A stretch of 64,000 nucleotides of DNA from Pseudomonas saxonica (GTDB lineage: Bacteria; Pseudomonadota; Gammaproteobacteria; Pseudomonadales; Pseudomonadaceae). A model generated the notes under the pieces. That model searched no databases. It worked only from the letters and a program-made list of their open reading frames with translations, and was not told the origin of the DNA. The DNA is taken from positions 124,001 to 188,000 of the forward strand of contig NZ_VFIO01000001.1 of the NCBI RefSeq assembly GCF_007858365.1, in the 5' to 3' direction. Shown in pieces: positions 52,358-61,773 of the stretch. The position numbers and the translations under genes are program-made. How positions within the stretch are numbered: the stretch's first letter is position 1; the number at the start of each line of letters is the position of its first letter.

Positions 52358-53287
52358 GTGAGCGCCGACTACCCACGCGACCTGATTGGTTACGGTCCAA
52401 ACCCTGTGCACCCTCATTGGCCGGACAACGCCCGCATTGCCCTGTCTTTCGTACTCAACTACGAAGAAGGGGGTGAGCGCAACATCCTCCACGGCGACAA
52501 AGAGTCTGAAGCGTTCCTCTCGGAAATGGTGTCCGCGCAGCCACTGCAAGGCGAGCGCAACATGAGCATGGAATCGCTCTATGAATACGGCAGCCGCGCC
52601 GGCGTGTGGCGCGTGCTCAAACTGTTTCGCGAATTCAACATCCCGCTCACCGTCTTCGCCGTGGCGATGGCCGCCCAGCGCCATCCGGATGTCATTCGCG
52701 CGATGGTCGCCGAAGGCCATGAGATTTGCAGTCACGGTTATCGCTGGATCGACTACCAGTACATGGATGAAGCCCAGGAACGCGAGCACATGCTCGAAGC
52801 GATCCGCATCCTCACCGAGATCACCGGCGAACGCCCTCTGGGCTGGTACACCGGGCGCACAGGCCCCAATACGCGGCGACTGGTGATGGAAGAAGGCGGC
52901 TTTTTGTACGACTCCGACACCTACGACGATGACCTGCCCTACTGGGAACCGAATAACCCCACAGGCAAAGCGCATCTGGTGATTCCGTACACGCTGGACA
53001 CCAACGACATGCGCTTCACTCAGGTGCAAGGGTTCAACACGGGCGAGCAGTTTTTCCAGTACTTAAAGGACGCCTTCGACGTGCTTTACGCCGAAGGCGC
53101 TGAATCGCCAAAAATGCTTTCCATCGGTTTGCATTGCCGCCTGATTGGCCGCCCTGCCCGTCTGGCCGCCCTTAAGCGGTTTATTGAATACGCCAAAAGT
53201 CACGAACAGGTCTGGTTTACCCGCCGCGTCGACATTGCCCGCCACTGGCACGCCACTCACCCTTTCAACGCAGAGACAGCCCTATGA
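52358..53287 (+). CDS. puuE: Allantoinase PuuE (polysaccharide-deacetylase fold)
   Basis: A 309-residue metal-independent allantoinase of the carbohydrate esterase 4-like fold that opens allantoin to allantoate. Features: DLIGYGPNPVHPHWPDNARIAL, ILHGDKESEAFLSEM, EICSHGYRWIDYQYMDEAQE and YTGRTGPNTRRL. GTG at 52358 with AAGGAAG upstream gives the family N-terminus SADYPRDLIGYG. The stop overlaps the uraD start by four bases. Confidence 0.95.
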   Translation: MSADYPRDLIGYGPNPVHPHWPDNARIALSFVLNYEEGGERNILHGDKESEAFLSEMVSAQPLQGERNMSMESLYEYGSRAGVWRVLKLFREFNIPLTVFAVAMAAQRHPDVIRAMVAEGHEICSHGYRWIDYQYMDEAQEREHMLEAIRILTEITGERPLGWYTGRTGPNTRRLVMEEGGFLYDSDTYDDDLPYWEPNNPTGKAHLVIPYTLDTNDMRFTQVQGFNTGEQFFQYLKDAFDVLYAEGAESPKMLSIGLHCRLIGRPARLAALKRFIEYAKSHEQVWFTRRVDIARHWHATHPFNAETAL

Positions 53288-53799
53288 GCGCCTTCACCAC
53301 CCTCAAGCCTTCCCAACTGAGCCGAGAAGCGTTCGTGGCAGCCTTTGCCGATACTTACGAGCACTCGCCGTGGGTGGCCGAAATGGCCTACGACTTGGGC
53401 CTGGACGCCAGCGTCGATGACATCCAGACCCTGCACCAACGCATGAGTGACATTTTGTTGAGCGCCGATCACGCCAGCCAGCTGGCACTGATCAATGCTC
53501 ACCCGGACCTGGCCGGCAAAGCTGCCGTTCAGGGCCAACTCACCGAAGCCAGCACCCACGAACAAGCTGGCGCCGGTATCCACCAATGCACGGCCGAAGA
53601 GTTTCAACGCTTCACCGAGCTGAACGAAGCCTACAAAGCCAAGTTCAAGTTTCCCTTCATCATGGCGGTAAAAGGCAGCGACCGGCACCAGATCCTCGCC
53701 GCGTTCGAAACGCGCATCCACAACCCGGCAGACGTCGAGTTCAAGTGTGCGTTGGCAGAAATCAACAAGATCGCCCTGTTCCGATTACTCCAGCTCTAA
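53284..53799 (+). CDS. uraD: OHCU decarboxylase
   Basis: A 171-residue all-helical enzyme that decarboxylates 2-oxo-4-hydroxy-4-carboxy-5-ureidoimidazoline to S-allantoin. Features: LSREAFVAAFADTYEHSPWVAE, the catalytic His in LINAHPDLAGKAAVQGQLTEAS, and NEAYKAKFKFPFIMAVKG. It overlaps puuE by four bases. Confidence 0.95.
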   Translation: MSAFTTLKPSQLSREAFVAAFADTYEHSPWVAEMAYDLGLDASVDDIQTLHQRMSDILLSADHASQLALINAHPDLAGKAAVQGQLTEASTHEQAGAGIHQCTAEEFQRFTELNEAYKAKFKFPFIMAVKGSDRHQILAAFETRIHNPADVEFKCALAEINKIALFRLLQL

Positions 53800-53860
53800 G
53801 CCGGGCCGGCACCTGTCGGCAACGGATCCCCAGCCACTTTTTTAAAGGCAGACCAGAAGA

Positions 53861-54856
53861 ATGAAAGCTTACGCCGTACCGTTCGAGAAGTTCGTCAACT
53901 TGGCCGATGCCCGCCTGGGCACCAAAATCATCTCCGTGACCGATGATTGGTTCGCCGACGCCAACCGCCTGTTCCAGCCGACCCCGGCCGTGTGGAAGGA
54001 GGGCGTTTTCGATGACAACGGCAAGTGGATGGACGGCTGGGAGTCGCGCCGCAAACGCTTTGAAGGCTATGACAGTGCCGTCATCCGCCTCGGCGTTCCA
54101 GGCTCGATCAAAGGCGTGGACATCGACACTTCATTCTTCACCGGCAACTTCCCGCCGTCTGCCTCGCTTGAAGCCTGCTTCCTGGCGTCGGGCGAACCTG
54201 ACGCCAATACTCAGTGGGTTGAAGTGCTGTCGGCCGTCGAACTGCAAGGCAACAGCCATCACTACCACGAAATCAACAACGATCAGGCGTTCAGCCACTT
54301 GCGTTTCAACATCTACCCGGACGGCGGCGTAGCCCGCCTGCGTGTCTATGGTGTGCCGTTCCGTGACTGGTCCGCCGTGGGCGACAACGAACAGGTTGAC
54401 CTGGCGTCAGCCCTGAACGGTGGCCGCGCACTCGCCTGTTCCGACGAACACTTCGGGCGCATGAGCAACATCCTCAACCCGGGCCGTGGCATCAACATGG
54501 GTGACGGCTGGGAAACCGCACGTCGCCGCACACCGGGTAACGACTGGGTCATCGTTGCGCTGGGCCATGCTGGCGTGATCGAGCAAATCGTCATCGACAC
54601 CCTGCACTTCAAGGGCAACTACCCGGACTCCTGCTCGATTCAGGGCGCTTTCGTCAAAGGCGGAACCGACAGCCAGATCGAAACCCAGAGCCTGTTCTGG
54701 CGTGAACTGCTGCCCAGCCAAAAAATGGACATGCACGCCGAGCATAGTTTCAGCGAACAGATCAAAGCCCTTGGCCCGATCACCCACGTTCGTCTGAACC
54801 TGTTCCCGGACGGTGGTGTAAGCCGCCTGCGCATTCTGGGCAAAGTCGCTAAATAA
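53861..54856 (+). CDS. alc: Allantoicase
   Basis: A 331-residue enzyme that hydrolyses allantoate to ureidoglycolate and urea. The two internal jelly-roll repeats are visible: [42 protein letters not shown] in repeat one and [23 protein letters not shown]...[12 protein letters not shown] in repeat two, each ending F-x-x-x-P-D-G-G-V-(A/S)-R-L-R. The gene lies 61 bases after uraD. Confidence 0.96.
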   Translation: MKAYAVPFEKFVNLADARLGTKIISVTDDWFADANRLFQPTPAVWKEGVFDDNGKWMDGWESRRKRFEGYDSAVIRLGVPGSIKGVDIDTSFFTGNFPPSASLEACFLASGEPDANTQWVEVLSAVELQGNSHHYHEINNDQAFSHLRFNIYPDGGVARLRVYGVPFRDWSAVGDNEQVDLASALNGGRALACSDEHFGRMSNILNPGRGINMGDGWETARRRTPGNDWVIVALGHAGVIEQIVIDTLHFKGNYPDSCSIQGAFVKGGTDSQIETQSLFWRELLPSQKMDMHAEHSFSEQIKALGPITHVRLNLFPDGGVSRLRILGKVAK

Positions 54857-54866
54857 CGCCGCAAGT

Positions 54867-54946
54867 GTAGTCGCTGCCGCAGGCTGCAATAAGGTCCGAA
54901 GGGCCTTGAACAGCAGGGTCGCTTCGCCACCTGCGGCAGCGGATAC
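54867..54946. repeat. REP-like inverted pair between alc and allA
   Basis: 54867-54883 (GTAGTCGCTGCCGCAGG) and 54930-54946 (its reverse complement with two mismatches) form a variant REP pair inside the operon gap. Confidence 0.75.
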
Positions 54947-54992
54947 AAAAGCAAAACGAACACCTGACAGTCATTAGAAAAAGAAGACCACC

Positions 54993-55496
54993 ATGCGCAC
55001 ATTGACGATTGAACCCTTGACCAAAGAAGCCTTCGCGCCCTTCGGTGATGTGATTGAAACCGATAGCAGCGATCACTTCATGATCAATAACGGTTCGACC
55101 ATGCGCTTTCATCGTCTGGCCGAGGTCGAAACGGCTACGCCAGAAGACAAAGCCATCATCAGCATCTTCCGCGCCGACGCGCAGGACATGCCCTTGACCG
55201 TGCGTATGCTGGAGCGCCATCCGCTGGGCAGCCAGGCGTTTATTCCGCTGCTCGGCAACCCCTTTCTGATCGTGGTCGCGCCAGTTGGCGATGAACCTGT
55301 ATCAGGCCTGGTCCGCGCTTTTGTCAGTAATGGCAGGCAGGGCATTAATTACCATCGCGGCGTCTGGCACCACCCGGTGCTGACGATCGAAAAGCGGGAT
55401 GACTTCCTGGTGGTTGATCGCAGTGGCAGCGGCAATAACTGCGATGAGCATTTCTTTAAAGAGGATGAGCAATTGATCCTCGCCCCCCACCAATAA
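54993..55496 (+). CDS. allA: Ureidoglycolate lyase
   Basis: A 167-residue cupin-fold enzyme that splits ureidoglycolate into glyoxylate and urea. Features: LTIEPLTKEAFAPFGDVIE at the N-terminus, MLERHPLGSQAFIPL, and GINYHRGVWHHPVLTIEKRDDFLVVDRSGSG. It is the last dedicated hydrolytic step, and glyoxylate enters central metabolism from here. Confidence 0.95.
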   Translation: MRTLTIEPLTKEAFAPFGDVIETDSSDHFMINNGSTMRFHRLAEVETATPEDKAIISIFRADAQDMPLTVRMLERHPLGSQAFIPLLGNPFLIVVAPVGDEPVSGLVRAFVSNGRQGINYHRGVWHHPVLTIEKRDDFLVVDRSGSGNNCDEHFFKEDEQLILAPHQ

Positions 55497-55545
55497 GAGA
55501 AGGCCTCAACGTTCAAAAAAGAACGACGGGCAAGAGGTAAAGACT

Positions 55546-56835
55546 GTGGAAGCACATCTAATGGAATGGCTGAATCTGAGCGTACGCTGGATTCATATGA
55601 TTACCGGTGTGGCCTGGATCGGCGCGTCGTTTTACTTTGTCTGGCTTGAGAACAACCTCAATCGGGCGCACCCCAAAGACGGCCTGGCGGGCGATTTATG
55701 GGCGATTCACGGCGGTGGTATTTATCACCTCGAGAAATACAAGCTCGCACCACCGACCATGCCGGAAAACCTCCACTGGTTTAAATGGGAAGCCTATTTC
55801 ACCTGGATGTCAGGGATTGCCCTGCTGTGCCTGGTGTTCTACTTCAACCCCGCGCTGTACCTGATCGCTCCCGGCAGTAGCCTGAGCGGCCCTGAAGCGG
55901 TGGCCATCGGTATCGGCTCATTGATTGCCGGCTGGTTCATCTACGATTTTCTGTGCGACTCCGCCCTGGGCAAACGCCCGGCGTTGCTCGGTTTTATCCT
56001 GTTTGTATTGCTGGTTGCAGCGGCGTTCGGCCTGAGCAAAGTGTTCAGCGGACGGGGTGCCTACCTGCATGTCGGGGCCATCATCGGCACCATCATGGTC
56101 GGCAACGTATTCCGCATCATCATGCCCGCCCAGCGCGCACTGGTGGCCGCGATCAAAGAAGGCCGCTCACCCGACCCGGCGTTGCCGGCCAAAGGCCTGT
56201 TGCGTTCACGCCACAACAACTATTTCACCTTGCCGGTGCTGTTCATCATGATCAGCAACCATTTCCCGAGCACCTATGGCAGCCAATACAACTGGCTGAT
56301 TCTGGCCGGGATCGCGGTGCTGGCCGTGCTGGTACGCCACTACTTCAACACCCGCCACAACAGCCATAAATATGCCTGGACCCTGCCGGTCGCCGCGTTG
56401 AGCATGGTCTGTCTGGCCTATGTCACCGGCCCTAAACCACCGGCTACCGGCCCCGAAACCGCCAAGGTGATCAAGTATCAACCGCTGCCTGAAACAGCCG
56501 TAGGCGGGGTCAAAGCGGCCGATGCGCCGCCGGCACCTGCAGCCCCCGCGGCGCCCGCAGCACCGGTCGCCAGCGTTGATTTCGAAAAAGTCCATGCAGT
56601 GATCCAGGAGCGCTGCACGGTCTGCCATTCCGCCACGCCCACCAGCCCGCTGTTCAGTGCGGCCCCGGCAGGTGTGATGTTCGACACCGCGCAACAAATC
56701 AAAGTGATGGCTGCCCGTATTCAGGCCCAAGCCGTCACCAGTCCGATCATGCCGCTGGGCAACATCACTCAGATGACCCAGCAAGAGCGTGAACTTGTCG
56801 GCGCCTGGATCAATGCAGGAGCTCAAACCAACTGA
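55546..56835 (+). CDS. puuD: Urate hydroxylase PuuD: membrane urate oxidase fused to cytochrome c
   Basis: A 429-residue inner-membrane enzyme. Residues 1-310 hold about eight hydrophobic segments of the urate oxidase N-terminal domain (SVRWIHMITGVAWIGASFYFVWLEN; NVFRIIMPAQRALVAAIKEG). A Pro/Ala-rich linker (about 325-343) leads to a C-terminal cytochrome c domain with CTVCH heme binding and a Met ligand in PLGNITQMTQ. It oxidises urate to 5-hydroxyisourate and passes electrons to the respiratory chain instead of to O2 directly. GTG at 55546 is the likely start. It precedes the permease gene. Confidence 0.95.
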   Translation: MEAHLMEWLNLSVRWIHMITGVAWIGASFYFVWLENNLNRAHPKDGLAGDLWAIHGGGIYHLEKYKLAPPTMPENLHWFKWEAYFTWMSGIALLCLVFYFNPALYLIAPGSSLSGPEAVAIGIGSLIAGWFIYDFLCDSALGKRPALLGFILFVLLVAAAFGLSKVFSGRGAYLHVGAIIGTIMVGNVFRIIMPAQRALVAAIKEGRSPDPALPAKGLLRSRHNNYFTLPVLFIMISNHFPSTYGSQYNWLILAGIAVLAVLVRHYFNTRHNSHKYAWTLPVAALSMVCLAYVTGPKPPATGPETAKVIKYQPLPETAVGGVKAADAPPAPAAPAAPAAPVASVDFEKVHAVIQERCTVCHSATPTSPLFSAAPAGVMFDTAQQIKVMAARIQAQAVTSPIMPLGNITQMTQQERELVGAWINAGAQTN

Positions 56836-56916
56836 CCTACAGACTGCGGGCGCCGTTAATGGCGCCCGCATTTACACACCACTAGCTCACAACAATAAAA
56901 AAGACCGAGGTGTTGC

Positions 56917-58281
56917 ATGTCCGAGTTAACCGAACCGCGCATACCCGCCGTGACCGCCCCGCCGCCCATTCAGCGGTTGCCGTTGTTGCAATTGATTCTG
57001 GTCGGTTTGCAGCATGTGTTGTTGATGTACGGGGGCGCCGTTGCGGTGCCGTTAATCATCGGACAGGCCGCCGGTCTGAGTCGTGAGGAGATTGCCTTCC
57101 TGATCAACGCTGACCTGCTGGTGGCGGGGATTGCAACCATCGTGCAGTCGCTGGGCATTGGCCCGATGGGCATTCGCATGCCCGTGATGATGGGCGCCAG
57201 CTTTGCCGCGGTGGGCAGTATGGTGGCAATGGCTGGCATGCCGGGCATAGGCATGACCGGCATTTTTGGTGCCACCATTGCGGCGGGTTTTTTCGGCATG
57301 ATCATTGCGCCGTTCATGTCCAAAGTGGTGCGCTTCTTTCCGCCACTGGTGACGGGCACCGTCATCACGTCTATCGGTTTGTCGCTGTTTCCGGTCGCCG
57401 TGAACTGGGCAGGCGGCGGCAGCGCAGCCGCACAGTTCGGTTCGCCGATCTACTTGTTTATTGCAGCGCTGGTGCTAGGCACCATCTTGTTGATCAACCG
57501 CTTTATGCGAGGCTTCTGGGTCAACATTTCGGTGCTGATCGGCATGGCTCTGGGCTACCTGTTGTCGGGCGCTCTGGGCATGGTCGACCTGAACGGCATC
57601 GGCCTGGCGCCGTGGTTTCAAGTGGTGACGCCATTACACTTCGGCATGCCGGAGTTTCACTTGGCGCCGATCTTGTCCATGTGTCTGGTGGTGGTGATCA
57701 TTTTTGTCGAATCCACCGGGATGTTTCTGGCGCTGGGCAAAATCACCGGGCAGGAAGTCACCCCGCGCATGTTGCGTCGTGGGCTGCTGTGTGATGCCGG
57801 CGCGTCGTTCCTGGCGGGCTTTTTCAATACCTTCACGCACTCCTCCTTCGCGCAGAACATCGGTCTGGTGCAAATGACGGGGGTGCGCTGTCGCTCGGTG
57901 ACCATCATGGCCGGGGTATTTCTGATTACCTTGAGCCTGCTGCCCAAGGCTGCGTTTCTGGTGGCATCGATTCCGCCTGCAGTGTTGGGCGGCGCGGCCA
58001 TCGCGATGTTCGGCATGGTGGCCGCCACGGGGATCAAAATTCTCCAGGAAGCGGACATTGCCGACCGTCGCAATCAGTTATTGGTGGCGGTCAGTATCGG
58101 CATGGGCTTGATCCCTGTGGTACGCCCGGAGTTCTTCGCGCATCTGCCGATGTGGATGGGGCCAATCACCCACAGCGGAATTGCCATGGCCGCCGTTAGT
58201 GCGGTGTGTCTGAACCTGATGTTCAACGTCATGGGCGGCGCCGGCCGTGCCGCCATGAGCGGGCATGTGCATCAGCACTAA
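56917..58281 (+). CDS. NCS2 urate/xanthine permease
   Basis: A 454-residue inner-membrane symporter of the nucleobase-ascorbate family (UacT/PucJ-like). Features: LQHVLLMYGGAVAVPLIIGQAAG, FPPLVTGTVITSIGLSLFPV and the NAT motif FAQNIGLVQMTGVRCRSV. Position at the end of the urate pathway points to uric acid or xanthine as substrate. The C-terminus ends with a short His-containing tail. A triple repeat follows. Confidence 0.93.
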   Translation: MSELTEPRIPAVTAPPPIQRLPLLQLILVGLQHVLLMYGGAVAVPLIIGQAAGLSREEIAFLINADLLVAGIATIVQSLGIGPMGIRMPVMMGASFAAVGSMVAMAGMPGIGMTGIFGATIAAGFFGMIIAPFMSKVVRFFPPLVTGTVITSIGLSLFPVAVNWAGGGSAAAQFGSPIYLFIAALVLGTILLINRFMRGFWVNISVLIGMALGYLLSGALGMVDLNGIGLAPWFQVVTPLHFGMPEFHLAPILSMCLVVVIIFVESTGMFLALGKITGQEVTPRMLRRGLLCDAGASFLAGFFNTFTHSSFAQNIGLVQMTGVRCRSVTIMAGVFLITLSLLPKAAFLVASIPPAVLGGAAIAMFGMVAATGIKILQEADIADRRNQLLVAVSIGMGLIPVVRPEFFAHLPMWMGPITHSGIAMAAVSAVCLNLMFNVMGGAGRAAMSGHVHQH

Positions 58282-58288
58282 CCCTTGA

Positions 58289-58462
58289 CCCTCACCCCAG
58301 CCCTCTCCCAAAGGGAGAGGGGGCAGATTGGGGAGGGTATTGAAGATCCGCTTTTGCCTTTAGTCCCCTCTCCCTCAGAGAGAGGGGCAGATCGGGGTTT
58401 TTTTGAAAATCCGCTTTTGCTTTTAGTCCCCTCTCCCTCCGGGAGAGGGCTAGGGTGAGGGC
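58289..58462. repeat. Tandem-inverted repeat cluster (CCCTCTCCC/GGGAGAGGG type)
   Basis: Three hairpins of the type CCCTCTCCC...GGGAGAGGG in 174 bases. Two units repeat with a 63-base period (GATCCGCTTTTGCCTTTAGT at about 58345 and its near-copy 63 bases later). The outer ends CCCTCACCC and GGGTGAGGG are also complementary. This is a known kind of dispersed palindromic element in Pseudomonas. It sits between the permease and an OMP gene and could stop or attenuate transcription. Confidence 0.85.
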
Positions 58463-58499
58463 GCTTTTGCAGTAAAAAACAATAAAAAGGGAGTTACCC

Positions 58500-59285
58500 A
58501 TGCACTGCAAACACTGGGGCGTCACGCTCGCGGGTGGGGTTTTGGCTGCCAGTCAGGCCATGGCCGGTGATCTGTTTTCATGGCAGACCAACAGCCTGAC
58601 TTACCTCTACGGCAAGAACTTCGCCATCAACCCTTCGATACAACAAACTGTCACCTTCGAGCATGCCGACAAATGGAAATACGGCGACAACTTTCTGTTT
58701 GTCGACCGCATCTTCTACAACGGCAAGCCAGACCGCAACAAAGGCCCGCACACCTACTACGGCGAGTACAGCCCGCGCCTGTCGTTCGGCAAGATTTTCG
58801 ATCAGAAACTGGAATTTGGCCCCATCAAGGATGTGTTGCTGGCCATGACCTATGAGTACGGCGAAGGTGACAGTGAAGCCTATCTGATCGGCCCGGGGTT
58901 CGACCTCGCCGTGCCGGGGTTCAATTACTTCACCCTGAACTTTTATCGCCGCCATACCGAGGGGCCACGCCCTGGCACGGGCACCTGGCAAATCACGCCA
59001 TCGTTCTCATACAGCATTCCCCTGGGCCGCTCCAACCTGTTGATCGATGGTTATATCGACTGGGTGGTCGACAACGATCAAAACTCGCGCGGTACGTACC
59101 ACTCAAACCTGCACATCAACCCACAAATCAAATATGACTTGGGTCGCGCGCTGAATCTGGGCGAAAAACAACTGTATGTCGGCATTGAATACAGCTACTG
59201 GAAGGATAAATACGGCATCGAAAGCAGCAGCCGTCTGGACACTAACCAGAACACTGCCAGCGCTCTTATCAAAGTCCACTTTTAG
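58500..59285 (+). CDS. Tsx/OmpK-like nucleoside-channel outer-membrane protein, first copy
   Basis: A 261-residue outer-membrane beta-barrel with a signal peptide (residues 1-22, ending QAMA). Features: LFSWQTNSLTYLYGKNFAINP, FEHADKWKYGDNFLFVDRIF, SYSIPLGRSNLLIDGYIDWV and a C-terminal aromatic residue (LIKVHF), as required for barrel assembly. Tsx-family channels take up nucleosides. It follows the urate permease; AGGGAG precedes the ATG. A closely related copy lies at 59664. Confidence 0.9.
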   Translation: MHCKHWGVTLAGGVLAASQAMAGDLFSWQTNSLTYLYGKNFAINPSIQQTVTFEHADKWKYGDNFLFVDRIFYNGKPDRNKGPHTYYGEYSPRLSFGKIFDQKLEFGPIKDVLLAMTYEYGEGDSEAYLIGPGFDLAVPGFNYFTLNFYRRHTEGPRPGTGTWQITPSFSYSIPLGRSNLLIDGYIDWVVDNDQNSRGTYHSNLHINPQIKYDLGRALNLGEKQLYVGIEYSYWKDKYGIESSSRLDTNQNTASALIKVHF

Positions 59286-59663
59286 TTTAAACACCTGCCC
59301 TGCCCTGCGATCGCGCTCAACTTGATTCATTGCGCAATAACAGGGCACTTGAGTGTAAAGCCCAGAGCCAGTATTCTGCGCGCCCTCTCAAAGGCGAGCG
59401 CTGTTTAAAGCTGACTTCAAAGCCAACTTAATACGTCTAAACAACGTGTTTAACACCTTTTCTCCACCTTATTCACTCAACTGCCACGTGACAGTCGAGC
59501 GATAAATGTTGGCCGGAATTCGTTATGGCCCAGTCTTTGCTCTAAGCATTGAACCTGACCTTTCAGGCAACTTTTAATACTGATTATAAAAGCCGGAACC
59601 AAGGCGCCAATTCAGAGCGCAGGTTCACCCAACGGCAGCAACCTTAACGTTTGGAGCAACCGA
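59286..59663. other. Gap between the two Tsx-like genes
   Basis: 378 bases without a gene. It contains a TAAACA-ACG-TGTTTA inverted repeat at 59438-59452, a candidate operator, and an AT-rich stretch before the second gene. The two OMP genes are therefore probably transcribed separately. Confidence 0.5.
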
Positions 59664-60449
59664 ATGAAGCGCACACTTACCGGCCTGATGCTTGCGGGGA
59701 GCTTGATGGGCGGGACCACGGCAGTCGCCGAAGACCTGTTTCAGTGGCAAACCAACAGCCTGACTTATTTGTATGGCAAGGACTTTCAGGTCAACCCGAA
59801 GATTCAGCAAACCCTGACCTTCGAGCACGCTGACAGCTGGAAATACGGTGATAACTTCTTCTTCCTCGACCGTATTTTCTATAACGGCAAGGAAGACGGC
59901 AACGTCGGCCCTAACACCTACTATGGCGAGTTCACACCTCGACTGTCGTTCGGCAAAATCTTCGATCAGAAACTTGAATTTGGCCCGATCAAAGACGTGC
60001 TGTTGGCCTTGACCTACGAGTTCGGTGAGGGTGACTCCGACGCTTACCTGATCGGCCCGGGCTTCGACTTGAACGTGCCAGGTTTCGATTACTTCCAGTT
60101 GAACTTCTACCAGCGCTTCCCGGAAGGCAGCCGCGCCGGACGTGGCGTATGGCAGATCACCCCTGTGTGGTCCTATACCATTCCCGCGGGCAAATCCGAT
60201 GTGGTCATCGACGGCTACATGGATTGGGTCGTGGATAACGACCAGAACTCGCGCGGCACGTACCACGCCAACCTGCACTTCAACCCACAGATCAAATATG
60301 ACTTGGGCAAGGCATTGAGCTGGGGCGCCAAGCAGTTGTACGTCGGCGTTGAATACGACTACTGGAAAAACAAATACGGGATTGAAGACAGCAGCTCGTT
60401 CAAAACCAATCAGAACACCACAAGCCTGCTGGTCAAGTATCACTTCTGA
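59664..60449 (+). CDS. Tsx/OmpK-like nucleoside-channel outer-membrane protein, second copy
   Basis: A 261-residue outer-membrane protein with a signal peptide (KRTLTGLMLAGSLMGGTTAVA). It is the same length as the first copy and clearly a paralogue (DLFQWQTNSLTYLYGKDFQVNP; LSFGKIFDQKLEFGPIKDVLLA; DWVVDNDQNSRGTYHANLHF), with substitutions spread throughout. It ends in LLVKYHF. It has its own upstream region, so it may be expressed under different conditions. Confidence 0.9.
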   Translation: MKRTLTGLMLAGSLMGGTTAVAEDLFQWQTNSLTYLYGKDFQVNPKIQQTLTFEHADSWKYGDNFFFLDRIFYNGKEDGNVGPNTYYGEFTPRLSFGKIFDQKLEFGPIKDVLLALTYEFGEGDSDAYLIGPGFDLNVPGFDYFQLNFYQRFPEGSRAGRGVWQITPVWSYTIPAGKSDVVIDGYMDWVVDNDQNSRGTYHANLHFNPQIKYDLGKALSWGAKQLYVGVEYDYWKNKYGIEDSSSFKTNQNTTSLLVKYHF

Positions 60450-60567
60450 TCCTTGTCGGTGACTGCGGACGCGCAAGGAAGCTGCGTCTCAGCGCTACCA
60501 CACAATCTTCCCACTTCCCGCACAGAGCCTTTACACTCGCGCGCATTCCCAATGCTGCGGAGCCTGT

Positions 60568-61773
60568 ATGGCGAACCCTTATCGCGAGATTTTCAGCGCC
60601 CCCGGAACCAAGGCCTTTTGTGCTGCGGGCCTGATTGCTCGTATGCCGATTTCCATGACCGGCATCGGCATCATCACCTTGCTTGCGCAACTGCACGGCT
60701 CGTATTGGCTGGCGGGCGCAGTGGCCGCAACCTTCGCGCTGGCCATGGCCTTGCTGGCACCGCAGATTTCTCGATGGGTAGACCGTTACGGGCAACGCCG
60801 CGTATTGCCCGGCGTGGCCGCGATTGGTGTATGCGCGCTGCTGGGCCTGCTGTTGTGCAGTCATCTGGGCGCACCCAACTGGACGTTGTTTGTCTTTGCG
60901 GCACTGTCCGGATGCATCCCCAGCATGCCAGCAATGGTCCGCGCACGCTGGAGCGAGCTGTATCGCGGCTCGCCCAAATTGCACACGGCCTTCTCGTTCG
61001 AGTCGGTACTCGATGAAGTGTGTTTTATCGTCGGCCCGCCGATTTCCGTGGGCCTGAGCGTGGGCCTGTTTCCCGAAGCAGGGCCACTACTGGCAGCCAT
61101 CTTGCTGGCCGTCGGTGTGACCCTGTTTGTCATGCAACGGAAAACCGAACCCCCCGTACACCCGCGCAGTGACGAGCACAGCGGCACCGTATTGCGCCAG
61201 GGCGCAGTGGTGATTTTGATGATGGCCCTGCTCGGGCTGGGCACCATTGTCGGCACCGTTGACGTGGTCAGCGTGGCCTTTGCCCAGCATCAAGGCCAAC
61301 CGGCGGCCGCCAGCATCGTGCTGTCGGTGTACGCGCTGGGTTCGTGCATCGCCGGGCTAGTGTTTGGCACACTGAAACTCAAGATACCGTTGCCCAAACT
61401 GTTCCTGTTCGGCGCCGCGGCCACCGCGCTCACCGTGGTGCCACTGATGTGGGTCAGCAGCATCGCCACGCTGGCAGCGGCCATGTTCGTCGCAGGTCTG
61501 TTCTTCGCCCCCACCCTGATTACCGCGATGGGGCTGGTGGAAAATATCGTCCCGCCCGCCAAATTGACCGAAGGCCTGACCTGGATGATTACCGGGCTGG
61601 GTATCGGTGTGGCGCTGGGCGCCGTCGCTGGCGGCTGGGTGATTGACGCCTACGGTGCCCGAGCCGGTTTCAGCGTATCGCTGGCCGCAGGTCTGGGCAT
61701 GTTGCTGTTTGCTGTGTTGGGTTATCGCCTGTTGCAAAACAGCACCAACCCACACCCGGCCTCACTGGCTTAA
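60568..61773 (+). CDS. MFS transporter
   Basis: A 401-residue major facilitator protein with twelve hydrophobic segments and a loop motif [17 protein letters not shown] between helices 2 and 3. It resembles YfcJ/SetA-like sugar- or drug-efflux members only in general, so the substrate is not given. It converges on the DUF808 gene with a four-base overlap of the 3' ends. Confidence 0.82.
   Translation: MANPYREIFSAPGTKAFCAAGLIARMPISMTGIGIITLLAQLHGSYWLAGAVAATFALAMALLAPQISRWVDRYGQRRVLPGVAAIGVCALLGLLLCSHLGAPNWTLFVFAALSGCIPSMPAMVRARWSELYRGSPKLHTAFSFESVLDEVCFIVGPPISVGLSVGLFPEAGPLLAAILLAVGVTLFVMQRKTEPPVHPRSDEHSGTVLRQGAVVILMMALLGLGTIVGTVDVVSVAFAQHQGQPAAASIVLSVYALGSCIAGLVFGTLKLKIPLPKLFLFGAAATALTVVPLMWVSSIATLAAAMFVAGLFFAPTLITAMGLVENIVPPAKLTEGLTWMITGLGIGVALGAVAGGWVIDAYGARAGFSVSLAAGLGMLLFAVLGYRLLQNSTNPHPASLA

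Noticed and set aside
58289..58462. A CRISPR array
   Set aside because: The repeats are palindromic hairpins with near-identical intervening sequence, too few and too irregular for CRISPR.
59625..60476. A 283-codon minus-strand frame opposite the second Tsx-like gene
   Set aside because: It is antisense to a clear outer-membrane protein with signal peptide; a similar shadow occurs opposite the paralogue, which follows from their shared sequence.
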